Part shown: positions 34,915-42,840 of the stretch, one piece after another
Numbering within the stretch: position 1 is the stretch's first letter
Layout: the number at the start of each line of letters is the position of its first letter
Assembly: GCA_963753105.1 (NCBI GenBank)
Contig: CAVWBD010000001.1
Location: 1,220,704 to 1,284,703, forward strand
Direction: 5' to 3'
Origin: SZUA-36 sp963753105
GTDB taxonomy: Bacteria > Pseudomonadota > Gammaproteobacteria > Xanthomonadales > SZUA-36
Length of the DNA: 64,000 nt
Translations under genes and position numbers: made by a program
The notes under the pieces: generated by a model
Databases searched by the model: none
What the model was told of the DNA's origin: nothing
What the model saw: only the letters and a program-made list of their open reading frames with translations

Positions 34915-35826
34915 ATGAAACAGATTATTGTCCATGAAATAGGTCCCCGCGATGGCTTGCAGATAGAGCGGCGGGTTGTCCCGGTCGATACCAGGGAGGC
35001 CTGGATTCGCCGCCTGATGGAGTCCGGTGTCGACATTGTCCAGGCCGGCTCATTTGTCCGTCCGGACAGGGTTCCGCAAATGGCCGTATCCGACGAACTT
35101 TTCCGACGCCTGGTCAGCAGCAAGACTACGCCCGTTACCCTTTCAGGTTTTGTCCTCAACGAAAAGGGATTGGAACGTGGCTTGGAGTGTGGTGTTGAAA
35201 TGTTTTGCCTTGGCGCCTCTGCCAGTGAGGCACACAGCCTCAATAACACGGGCATGACGAGAAAAAAAGCCATGGATCGTATTATCAGGACGGCAAAGCT
35301 GGCGCTGGCTGAGGGTAAGAAAGTCCAGGTTTCGGTGCAGTCGGCCTTTGGTTGCGGCTTCGAGGGTCCGGTTGACGAGCAACGCGTGCTGGAGATGATA
35401 TCGGCGTACCTTGACGCCGGTCTGCGTAAAGTCAGCCTGGCCGATACATCCGGCCATGCGCATCCAGTGCAGGTTGAACAGCTATTCGGAGCCATTTTTG
35501 ATCTGGATCCCGGGGTCGAATGCACCGGGCACTTCCATGAAAACTATGGTCTGGGCCTGGCTAATATCATGGCTGCCATGCGCGCTGGTGTGACCTCTTT
35601 CGAGACATCGTTTGCCGGACTTGGCGGTAGCCCATTCACGAAGGCGTCGGCAGGCAATGTGGCCACCGAGGATTTTGTAAACGCCCTGCAGTTACAGGGC
35701 TTACGTAAGGACATCAATCTGGGTCAGTTGGTTGCTGTGGCTGGTGACGTGGCAGGATTCTTTGAACGGGAAATGCCCGGTCGTGTCTATAAGACGGGCA
35801 CGATGAAGGGGAAGGAATCAGCATGA
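34915..35826 (+). CDS. HMG-CoA lyase-like (DRE-TIM) enzyme lacking the catalytic Cys
   Basis: TIM-barrel lyase of 303 aa. It keeps EIGPRDGLQIE (catalytic Arg-Asp), SVQSAFGCGFEG, LADTSGHAHP and metal-binding HFHENYGLGLAN. The HMG-CoA lyase signature GLGGCP reads GLGGSPFTKASAGNVATED, so the catalytic Cys (266 in the human enzyme) is Ser. It may cleave another 3-hydroxyacyl-CoA, for example citramalyl-CoA-like substrates, or work more slowly. No frameshift. Its stop overlaps the start of a 45-codon reading frame. It may belong functionally with either the beta-keto-acid genes upstream or the 2-oxoacid oxidoreductase downstream. Confidence 0.85.
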   Translation: MKQIIVHEIGPRDGLQIERRVVPVDTREAWIRRLMESGVDIVQAGSFVRPDRVPQMAVSDELFRRLVSSKTTPVTLSGFVLNEKGLERGLECGVEMFCLGASASEAHSLNNTGMTRKKAMDRIIRTAKLALAEGKKVQVSVQSAFGCGFEGPVDEQRVLEMISAYLDAGLRKVSLADTSGHAHPVQVEQLFGAIFDLDPGVECTGHFHENYGLGLANIMAAMRAGVTSFETSFAGLGGSPFTKASAGNVATEDFVNALQLQGLRKDINLGQLVAVAGDVAGFFEREMPGRVYKTGTMKGKESA

Positions 35827-35960
35827 ACAAGCAGAATTGGAATCCGGCTTACCTTGATTCATTTGCAATTGAATTGTTACCGGTAAATCATCAGACTATT
35901 TTAGGCGCGAACGAGCTAATTACCATTACACGCCAGCTACTTATTGCGTGGGAACTATAG
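35823..35960 (+). CDS. 45-residue small protein, translationally coupled to the lyase gene
   Basis: ATG 35823 overlaps the lyase stop as ATGA. The frame gives 45 residues, beginning MNKQNWNPAYLDSFAIELL and ending RQLLIAWEL, with the stop directly before a strong terminator. Composition is protein-like, with an amphipathic C-terminal helix and no signal peptide. I do not recognise it. Coupling and the position just before the terminator are the evidence that it is translated. Confidence 0.5.
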   Translation: MNKQNWNPAYLDSFAIELLPVNHQTILGANELITITRQLLIAWEL

Positions 35961-35966
35961 AAAATG

Positions 35967-35989
35967 AAAGGGGCTTCGGCCCCTTTTTT
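35967..35989 (+). terminator. Rho-independent terminator
   Basis: AAGGGGC-TTCG-GCCCCTT hairpin followed by T residues, placed 7 bases after the small reading frame and 29 before the next gene. A UUCG tetraloop makes it strong. Confidence 0.93.
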
Positions 35990-36017
35990 GTGAAAACGAA
36001 ATAGAGGAACAACCGCG

Positions 36018-38237
36018 ATGATGGAAATTACAATCTGCGGACGTGGAGGGCAGGGCGGCGTTACGCTGGCCAAGATTATTGCCTCGGCTTACTTTCTCAA
36101 GGGTAAGTACGTTCAGGCATTCGGCGTATACGCTGCGGAGCGCTCCGGCGCGCCGTTACAGGCTTTCGTACGTATAGACGACGAGGAAATCACCAACCAC
36201 AACCAGGTTCAACATCCCGATTACATCGTGGTGCTGGATCGTACGCTGATCGCTCCGGGTATGGACGCTGACCTGAAACCGGGCGGTTCCATCATCCTGA
36301 ATACACCAGCGGACAAGACCGAAGACAAGGAACACTTCACTGGTCGAACGGTTGCTACGATTGACGCGACCAGCATTGCTGTGGCTAATGACCTGGGCAC
36401 GCGTACCGTGCCGATCGTCAATACGACGATGGCGGGTTCGTTGGGCAGGGTGCTTGGTTTGTCCCTGTCCGAAGTGTTGGAAGGGCTTGAGCACCTGAAT
36501 TTCAGCGGCGCCAACAAGACCTGTGCACGTGAAGCTTACAAAAACGTACAGACTTTCGAAGTTGGGGGTGAAGCCCACCAGCCCACGAATGCCGCCGAAG
36601 GCAAGGTCGGCAGCCTGTTCGACGAGGACGTCGGCGGTATGCCGAAGATCAAGACCGGCAGCTGGGCCACGGAAAAACCCGAGCGGCGGCATTTGACACC
36701 ACCATGCAACCACGTTTGCCCGGCCGGTAACGATGTACAGGCGTTCATCAACGCGGTCGGCAAGGAGGATTTTGACCACGCGATCGAGATACTGCTGGAA
36801 ACCTCCCCGTTGCCCGCAGTCTGCGGCCGTGTCTGTCCCGCGCCGTGTATCGCCACCTGCAATCGTGCCGAACACGACCAGTCGGTCAATGTCCGGGAAA
36901 TCGAACGCGCGGCTGCCGAACTTGGCAAACGACCTGAACCAACCAGCCCGTGGCGGAAAGAAAAAGTAGCGGTGGTGGGTTCCGGTCCGGCCGGGCTCAG
37001 CACCGCTTACCATATGGCCCGCCTGGGTTACCCGGTGACGCTGTTCGAGACCGATAATGAACTCGGAGGCGTACTGCGCACAGGCATACCGACTTATCGT
37101 CTGCCACGTGATGTGCTGGATGAGGAAATCAAGTACATACTGGATCATGGCATTACCGTGGAAACTGGCAGGGCAATGGAGCGTGAGGATGTTCTGCAAC
37201 TGAGCCAGGATTACCAGGCCGTATTCGTGGGCACAGGCCTACAAAACGTCAGCGACCTGGACCTCGGTAGCGCGGGGACCATCACACCGGTCCAGGGCAT
37301 CCCGTTCCTGGAGCAGGTACGCAAGGGCGGGGAACGGCTGGATGGCCAGCGCGTGGTGGTCATCGGTGGCGGTAACACCGCCATGGACGCGGCCCGCTCG
37401 GCGTTGCGTATCGGCGCCAGCGAGGTGCGGGTCGTGTATCGCCGCACACGTGCGGAAATGCCGGCTATCCACGAGGAAATCGAGCAGGCACTGGAAGAAG
37501 GGATCATCCTTGATGAACTGGTCGCCCCGGTCCAGTTGAAGGAGTCCAGCAAGGGGCCGGTACTGACCTGCCAGGGCATGATACTGGGACCGCCTGATGA
37601 CAGCGGCCGACCGCGGCCGATTGCCGATTCCAGCCCCGAGTCTAAATTTGAAATACGTTGCGACCTGGTGATCCTGGCGCTGGGACAGTGGCACGATATC
37701 TCCATCCTTCCCGAAGGCGCAGAAATTACGGAAGGCAAGGCCTTGCTGGGTCTCAGTGGGGCGCCGGTATTCCTGGGTGGTGACTTTGCCACCAACGAAG
37801 GCACCGTCTCGGCCGCGATCGGTTGTGGTGTGCGGGCTGCGCGGCATATCCATCGTACGTTGGCGGGTGAGGATCTGTTCCCGCCGGTCGAGGACCCGGT
37901 GGCCGAATCCGAAGCGATCAAGTTCCACCGTTTCCACCACGCGGCGCGTGCAGAGGTCAATACACTGGACCCGGAGGTGCGGCGTGGTTGTTTCGACGAG
38001 GTGCACCTCGGATTCAAGGCCGGCCCCGATGGCTCGGGTGCGGTCAGCGAGGCGCTGCGTTGTCTCAGTTGCGGTGTATGCAATGAGTGTGACCGATGCA
38101 TGGAATATTGTCCGGAAGGTGTTCTCAGACGCAGCGATGACGATGACGGCTATGTCTTTGACCTGGAATACTGCAAGGGTTGCGGTGTGTGTATGACCGC
38201 TTGCCCGCGCGGCGCCATTTACATGACAGGCTTGTGA
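36018..38237 (+). CDS. 2-oxoacid oxidoreductase gamma subunit fused to GltD-like FAD/NAD(P) domain and 2[4Fe-4S] ferredoxin
   Basis: Three-part protein of 739 aa. Residues 1-190 are a PorG/VorG gamma domain (ICGRGGQGGVTLAKI; FGVYAAERSGAPLQAFV). About 225-640 resemble the small subunit of glutamate synthase: Cys-rich PCNHVCPAGNDVQ and CGRVCPAPC for FeS, VVGSGPAGLSTAYHMARLG for FAD, VVIGGGNTAMDAARSALRIG for NAD(P). The C-terminus (about 685-739) has two ferredoxin motifs, CLSCGVCNECDRCMEYCPEG and CKGCGVCMTACPRG. The fusion should let the oxidoreductase exchange electrons with NAD(P)H as well as ferredoxin. It is the first gene of a three-gene operon. Confidence 0.9.
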   Translation: MMEITICGRGGQGGVTLAKIIASAYFLKGKYVQAFGVYAAERSGAPLQAFVRIDDEEITNHNQVQHPDYIVVLDRTLIAPGMDADLKPGGSIILNTPADKTEDKEHFTGRTVATIDATSIAVANDLGTRTVPIVNTTMAGSLGRVLGLSLSEVLEGLEHLNFSGANKTCAREAYKNVQTFEVGGEAHQPTNAAEGKVGSLFDEDVGGMPKIKTGSWATEKPERRHLTPPCNHVCPAGNDVQAFINAVGKEDFDHAIEILLETSPLPAVCGRVCPAPCIATCNRAEHDQSVNVREIERAAAELGKRPEPTSPWRKEKVAVVGSGPAGLSTAYHMARLGYPVTLFETDNELGGVLRTGIPTYRLPRDVLDEEIKYILDHGITVETGRAMEREDVLQLSQDYQAVFVGTGLQNVSDLDLGSAGTITPVQGIPFLEQVRKGGERLDGQRVVVIGGGNTAMDAARSALRIGASEVRVVYRRTRAEMPAIHEEIEQALEEGIILDELVAPVQLKESSKGPVLTCQGMILGPPDDSGRPRPIADSSPESKFEIRCDLVILALGQWHDISILPEGAEITEGKALLGLSGAPVFLGGDFATNEGTVSAAIGCGVRAARHIHRTLAGEDLFPPVEDPVAESEAIKFHRFHHAARAEVNTLDPEVRRGCFDEVHLGFKAGPDGSGAVSEALRCLSCGVCNECDRCMEYCPEGVLRRSDDDDGYVFDLEYCKGCGVCMTACPRGAIYMTGL

Positions 38238-38253
38238 GCAGGAGAATTTACCG

Positions 38254-39429
38254 ATGACCAGAACACTTGCAACAGGAAACCACGTTGCCGGTCACGCACT
38301 GGCGCTGGCAGGTGAAGCCAACCGTAATGCACGCGGTTGCTGTGCCGGGGCCTACCCGATCACACCGCAGACCGAGATCATTGAGTACCTGTCCGACTAT
38401 CCATTTACCAAGGGCCGGATCGTGCTGGTCGAGTCTGAGCACAGCGCCATGGCCGTTTGCATGGGCGCGGCCCTTGCAGGTGCGCGTACCTTTACCGCCA
38501 GTTCGTCGAACGGGCTGGCTTACATGACCGAGAACATCTTCGCGGCCGGCTACTACCGTCTGCCGACGGTGATGATGGCGGTCAACCGCACACTGGGCCC
38601 GCCATGGAACATCTGGGTGGACCAGGGTGACAGCCTGATGATGCGTGATGCGGCCTGGCTGCAGTTTTACTGTGACAGCCACCAGGACCTGATGGATACC
38701 ACGCTGATGGCATTCCGCATCGCCGAAGACCAGCGCGTCATGCTGCCGGTCATCGTCGCGCTGGACGGCTTCGTCACCTCGCACACACAGATGGTCGTGG
38801 ACCTGCCCACGCAGGAACAGGTGGACGCTTTCCTGCCGGAATGTGTCATTCCGCACGGCCTGCGACACGACCACCCCACCACGGTGGGTGGCCTGACCTG
38901 GCCAAATGAAACGGAACTGCACCGTTACGAGATCCAGCAGTCGATGGAAACCGTCGTACCGGTGCTGAACGAAGTGCGTGACGAGTTCGAAAAGATCTTC
39001 GGCCGGCGTCCGGCTGGCGCCATGGAGACCTTTGATACCGAGGATGCAGAAACCATTGTGGTTGCCTGCAATACCATGGCACGCACCTTGCACAACGTAA
39101 TCATCGAGCGGCGCAAGCAGGGTGAGAAGATCGGTATGATTCGCACCAAGTTGTTCCGGCCGTTCCCACGCAGGGAGCTGTTGGACGTCATCGGCCCGCA
39201 GGTGAAGAAGATTGCCGTGCTGGACCGCAACCATTCACCCGGCTCCGGCGGTATTTTCTGGCAGGAAATCGCCACGACACTGAGGGAACGTCCCGATGTG
39301 CTGTTACAGGACTACCTGGTGGGCCTTGGGGGTGGTGACGTCACGCCGAAGGTAATCAACAAAATCATCGATGATTTGAATAAACGTACGGAAGCCGAGG
39401 ATCCAGATTGGAGGGACAGAACAGCATGA
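38254..39429 (+). CDS. 2-oxoacid:ferredoxin oxidoreductase alpha subunit (PorA-like)
   Basis: Alpha subunit of 391 aa: GNHVAGHALALAGEANRNARGCCAGAYPITPQTEIIEYL opening in outline (GCCAGAYPITPQTE is the pyrimidine-domain motif), ESEHSAMAVCMGAALAGARTFTASSSNGLAYM and the C-terminal IGMIRTKLFRPFPRREL. It forms the TPP half-site with the beta subunit. It starts 16 bases after the gamma fusion gene and overlaps the next gene by ATGA. The sequence type is closer to pyruvate/2-ketoisovalerate enzymes than to 2-oxoglutarate ones, but substrate cannot be fixed by eye. Confidence 0.9.
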   Translation: MTRTLATGNHVAGHALALAGEANRNARGCCAGAYPITPQTEIIEYLSDYPFTKGRIVLVESEHSAMAVCMGAALAGARTFTASSSNGLAYMTENIFAAGYYRLPTVMMAVNRTLGPPWNIWVDQGDSLMMRDAAWLQFYCDSHQDLMDTTLMAFRIAEDQRVMLPVIVALDGFVTSHTQMVVDLPTQEQVDAFLPECVIPHGLRHDHPTTVGGLTWPNETELHRYEIQQSMETVVPVLNEVRDEFEKIFGRRPAGAMETFDTEDAETIVVACNTMARTLHNVIIERRKQGEKIGMIRTKLFRPFPRRELLDVIGPQVKKIAVLDRNHSPGSGGIFWQEIATTLRERPDVLLQDYLVGLGGGDVTPKVINKIIDDLNKRTEAEDPDWRDRTA

Positions 39430-40334
39430 GACCACAAACTCCATCCAAACCCTATAGTAACCACCTGCTGCGGCCGGGGAACACCAACTGTGCCGGTTGT
39501 GGCATGTCGGTCGGTTTACAGTTTCTTGACGAGGCACTCGGCGACGAAGTGCCGGTCATGGTGATCCCGTCAAGTTGCGGTATCGTCACCGCGGGTATGT
39601 TTCCCACCAGCGGTTATGGCGCGCCTACCGTGGCCACGACCTTTGCCTCCTCCCCGGCGGTGGCCACCGGTATCACCGCGGTCACCGAGATGAACGGTAT
39701 CGACAACCCGGTCATCTGCTGGGCCGGTGATGGCGGCACCTACGACATCGGCATGGCGACGCTGTCGGCTGCGGCCGAGCGTAACGAGGACATCATCTAC
39801 ATCTGTTACGACAACGAGATCTACGGTAACACCGGAGGCCAGCGCAGCAGCGCCACGCCGGTGGGCAGCGTTACCAGCACGACACCCTCGGGCAAGACCG
39901 AGTTGAAGAAGAACATAATGGCCATCATGGCGGCGCACAGGGTTCCCTATGCTGCGACGCTATCTATTGGGCACCGCAAGGATTTTCTGCGGAAGATCGA
40001 GTATGCGCGTTCGGTGAAGGGTTTCCGTTTCCTGCTGATGCTGTCTCCGTGCCCCACGGGTTGGAAGTCGGAACCGGACCAGAGCACCGAGTTGATCGAA
40101 CTCGCCGTCAGATCCGGCCTGTTTCCCTTGTATGAAATATTCGATGGTGTGCGTTACCGGATCAATTTCCGGCCAGATAGCACGGATGTAAGCGAGTACA
40201 CGGACCAGCAGCGCCGCTTCCGTAAAGTCTGGGGCGATACGGACAAATTGCAGGCTTTCATTGACGCACAGTGGCAGTACCTGGACGGCATGGCCACGGT
40301 GTTCCCGGCCAAGGCGCCCGGTACCAAGGTCTAG
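39426..40334 (+). CDS. 2-oxoacid:ferredoxin oxidoreductase beta subunit (PorB-like)
   Basis: TPP-binding beta subunit of 302 aa. NTNCAGCGMSVGLQFL carries FeS cysteines and GDGGTYDIGMATLSAAAERNEDIIYICYDNE is the TPP motif GDG-N, followed by IYGNTGGQRS. ATG 39426 is preferred over the upstream TTG because GGAGGG lies 10 bases before it and it overlaps the alpha stop as ATGA. It completes the alpha-beta-gamma/delta set. No frameshift in the three genes. Confidence 0.92.
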   Translation: MRPQTPSKPYSNHLLRPGNTNCAGCGMSVGLQFLDEALGDEVPVMVIPSSCGIVTAGMFPTSGYGAPTVATTFASSPAVATGITAVTEMNGIDNPVICWAGDGGTYDIGMATLSAAAERNEDIIYICYDNEIYGNTGGQRSSATPVGSVTSTTPSGKTELKKNIMAIMAAHRVPYAATLSIGHRKDFLRKIEYARSVKGFRFLLMLSPCPTGWKSEPDQSTELIELAVRSGLFPLYEIFDGVRYRINFRPDSTDVSEYTDQQRRFRKVWGDTDKLQAFIDAQWQYLDGMATVFPAKAPGTKV

Positions 40335-40362
40335 GGCCTGTTAACACTGATCAGGTCCCAGC

Positions 40363-40731
40363 TCAGTCGGTTGTCTTAAGCTCCAATAGCTGCAGTGCGT
40401 ACACGAAAAATGATCTGCAGCTCTTGAGCCTGAAGCTGTACAGCCTGGCTTTGTCAGGTGGCAGTGATTCCAGTCGTGGCAGCAGTTCGTCACTGTCGCT
40501 GATCAGTTTTTGCAACTGTGTTGCATCGAGCGCGGTGGCTACACCGGTCTGGGCGCAGATTCTTTCGAACTCCGCGTCCCAGGCCTCACGCTGGCAGAAG
40601 GGATCCTCTGCGCAAGGCAGGCTTTGAACCTCATTTCCGGCTACATCGGCCGAAGTGCCGTTGGCCATTGCGGGCACGCTTGCCAGGAGCAACACGGCGC
40701 TTGCCAGTTGAGCAAGAAATTTCATCGTCAT
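40363..40731 (-). CDS. Small secreted Cys-containing protein linked to hexahaem cytochromes
   Basis: A protein of 122 aa with a signal peptide (FLAQLASAVLLLASVPAMA). The mature part has four cysteines (LPCAEDPFC, ERICAQ, LKSCRSFF) and amphipathic helices, with no CXXCH. Not recognised. ATG 40731 follows GAGGA and overlaps the cytochrome stop as ATGA, so it is translated with the two cytochromes and may be an accessory or assembly factor for them. Confidence 0.65.
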   Translation of the reverse strand: MTMKFLAQLASAVLLLASVPAMANGTSADVAGNEVQSLPCAEDPFCQREAWDAEFERICAQTGVATALDATQLQKLISDSDELLPRLESLPPDKARLYSFRLKSCRSFFVYALQLLELKTTD

Positions 40732-41498
40732 CGTGTCGGTCCTCGGCCGCGCATCTTCGGATGGCAACGTTTGCAGTCATTCAGCGGGAAGGCCACGTTC
40801 AGGTGACAGGCACCGCAAAACTTACCTTCCAGGATATAGCGCATTTCAAAATTTTCAGTTGTCTTCTTCTTGACATTGAATAACCCCGGATGACAGTCGC
40901 CGCAATCGAGCCAGTCCATGTGCTCATCGTGCAAAAAACGTGCCGGCGGGATCAAACTCCAGTTGGCGTCGATATCTAACTCGTCTTCATACGGCATCGG
41001 TTCATAATTTTCATCAAAAACGCTTTGCTTCGGATCGATAAGACCGAGTTCCAGGGCTTCTGCCCAGTCGATCCGGTTACCGAATTCCGTCTTTGGAAAT
41101 TTCTTGAGGCGGCTGAAGCGTTCCTTTGCTCCCGGCCAACCACCGGTGTGGCACTTCTGGCAGTTCTTTTCGGAATGGTCAAACGCAGTTTCACCGTTGT
41201 GACAGAAACCGCAAAACTCGCCGGCCTTGTTGGCTTCCTCGGTGATCATGGTTTCATTTGCCTTGGTCACGAAACCCAGTTCAAAGTGACAGACCCGACA
41301 GGTGTAACGTGTACGGTGCGACCAGTGTGAAAACACCACCGGTGGCAGTGAACCGCTCTCGATCTGCCGGGTAATCATGACGTCGCCAAACTGCCACGGT
41401 TCCGGTAACCGTGGCAGATCAAATGTCTGGGCCAACACAATGGGTGCGGCAATAACCACCAACACCAGCAACAACAGCTTATTGGCCTTGTGCATCAT
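40728..41498 (-). CDS. Hexahaem c-type cytochrome (c7/c3-like), second paralogue
   Basis: Periplasmic cytochrome of 256 aa with a signal peptide ending VLAQ and six haem motifs in two triplets: CRVCH, CGFCH, CQKCH, then CGDCH, CGACH, CKRCH. Additional His residues precede each (HWSHRTRY, HDEHMDW) for bis-His ligation. The layout is two cytochrome-c7-like three-haem modules separated by a linker of about 75 residues. It is paralogous to the upstream gene, 15 bases away, and coupled to the downstream small protein. Likely a low-potential electron carrier in the periplasm. Confidence 0.88.
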   Translation of the reverse strand: MMHKANKLLLLVLVVIAAPIVLAQTFDLPRLPEPWQFGDVMITRQIESGSLPPVVFSHWSHRTRYTCRVCHFELGFVTKANETMITEEANKAGEFCGFCHNGETAFDHSEKNCQKCHTGGWPGAKERFSRLKKFPKTEFGNRIDWAEALELGLIDPKQSVFDENYEPMPYEDELDIDANWSLIPPARFLHDEHMDWLDCGDCHPGLFNVKKKTTENFEMRYILEGKFCGACHLNVAFPLNDCKRCHPKMRGRGPTR

Positions 41499-41513
41499 GA
41501 TGCCGGCAATCGC

Positions 41514-42300
41514 TCAGTACACACTCTTGGTATGGCAGAGTTGGCAGTCCATGTTCATGAACGCGACCTTGCCGTGACAGGCGCCACAATACTTGCCATC
41601 GAAGATCTCCTGCATTTCGTAGGTGGTGCTGGTTTTTGAAACACCAAAGATCTGCGGGTGACAAAGCTCACAACCGTTCCAGACGGCATGCTTTTCGTGG
41701 GAGAAAATGATATCAGGCATCGCTGTCACCTGCGCATCGATTTCGACATCGAGCGGAACCTGTAGTGCACTGCGCTTGATCGAGATTCCTTCCAGGTAAT
41801 CAATGAGTTTGAACAGGCCTGCCTCCTCGGCTATCAGCCAGTCCACGCGATTGCCGAAACGTGCACGTGGGTAACCCTTGACCGAAGCATAGAAATCGTT
41901 TTCAGGCTCTATTTTCAGTCCTTTGGAATGGCAGCGACTGCAGCTCTTGTCCTGTTTGCCACGGAACGTAGTCTTTTGCATCGCGAACGCGGTGTCGCCA
42001 TTATGGCAGGCGCCGCAGTACAGGCCATTCCGGTTGTCCTCATCGCGTATGCCGGTCTGGCCGGTCACCATGGCAAACCCCAGGTCCACGTGACAGACCC
42101 GGCAGGTGTACTTGGTGCGGTGCAGCCAGTGGGCAAAAACGACAGGGGCAATACCGGCTTCCTCGGAATAATTGTTCATGACCACCGTACCGAACTCGTT
42201 TGGCCTGGGCATGCGTTCCTTGGTTCCAAAAGTCTGGGCGAAGACGGCAGTGGCGCAGAGCAGCGATACTGCCAGGAAGGTATATCGTATATGCCTCATG
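41514..42300 (-). CDS. Hexahaem c-type cytochrome (c7/c3-like), first paralogue
   Basis: Periplasmic cytochrome of 261 aa, first gene of a three-gene operon. A signal peptide (FLAVSLLCATAVFAQ) is followed by six CXXCH motifs: CRVCH, CGACH, CSRCH, CELCH, CGACH, CQLCH, arranged in two triplets as in the paralogue (HWLHRTKYTCRVCH and HEKHAVWNGCELCH align). ATG 42300 is preceded by AGGAG. Internal duplication of a three-haem unit followed by gene duplication is the simplest history. No membrane quinol oxidase partner is adjacent. Confidence 0.88.
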
Positions 42301-42520
42301 ATTGTTCTCCTGTGAACGGATTTCATGGACGAAATCAAAGGAATAACAACAAGTCAATAGTACCACTATTTTAGTTGTCAAACCAATGATAATGACAGGT
42401 AAATATCTTTTAATTACATATATTTACAATTATTTTTAAGTTTCCGGAATTACCCGTTAAAAGTGCATTTAGAGGATGGAAATTTGATTTTCCCAGCAAG
42501 GTCTTTATGCTGTTGAAACC

Positions 42521-42823
42521 ATGATCACAAGAATCGTAAGAATGGAATTCAAACCCGGGCGCGTGGATGATTTCCTGGCCCATTTTGGCCGCATCCGGGG
42601 TCTCATTTGCAACTACCCCGGCGTACAGCATCTCGAGCTGCACCGCGACACCGGCCAGCCCAACGTGTTTTACACCTACAGTAAATGGGACAGCGAAGCG
42701 GCGCTGGAAACCTACCGTCAGAGTGATCTGTTCAAAGGTGCCTGGGGTGAGGTAAAACCCTGGTTTTCAGAAAAACCGCAGGCGTTCAGCCTGGTGGAGC
42801 AACAGCTTGTTGAAACCTGCTGA
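42521..42823 (+). CDS. Antibiotic biosynthesis monooxygenase (ABM)-domain protein
   Basis: Small dimeric ferredoxin-like alpha/beta protein of 100 aa: ITRIVRMEFKPGRVDDFLAHF, then PGVQHLELHRD and the strongly typical VFYTYSKWDSEAALETYRQSDLFKGAW. Such domains act as haem-degrading or quinol monooxygenases or are of unknown role. It stands alone between the divergent cytochrome operon and the convergent acyl-CoA synthetase gene. The 220 bases upstream contain only AT-rich promoter-like sequence. Confidence 0.8.
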   Translation: MITRIVRMEFKPGRVDDFLAHFGRIRGLICNYPGVQHLELHRDTGQPNVFYTYSKWDSEAALETYRQSDLFKGAWGEVKPWFSEKPQAFSLVEQQLVETC

Positions 42824-42840
42824 CCGGGGATTTTTGTCGC

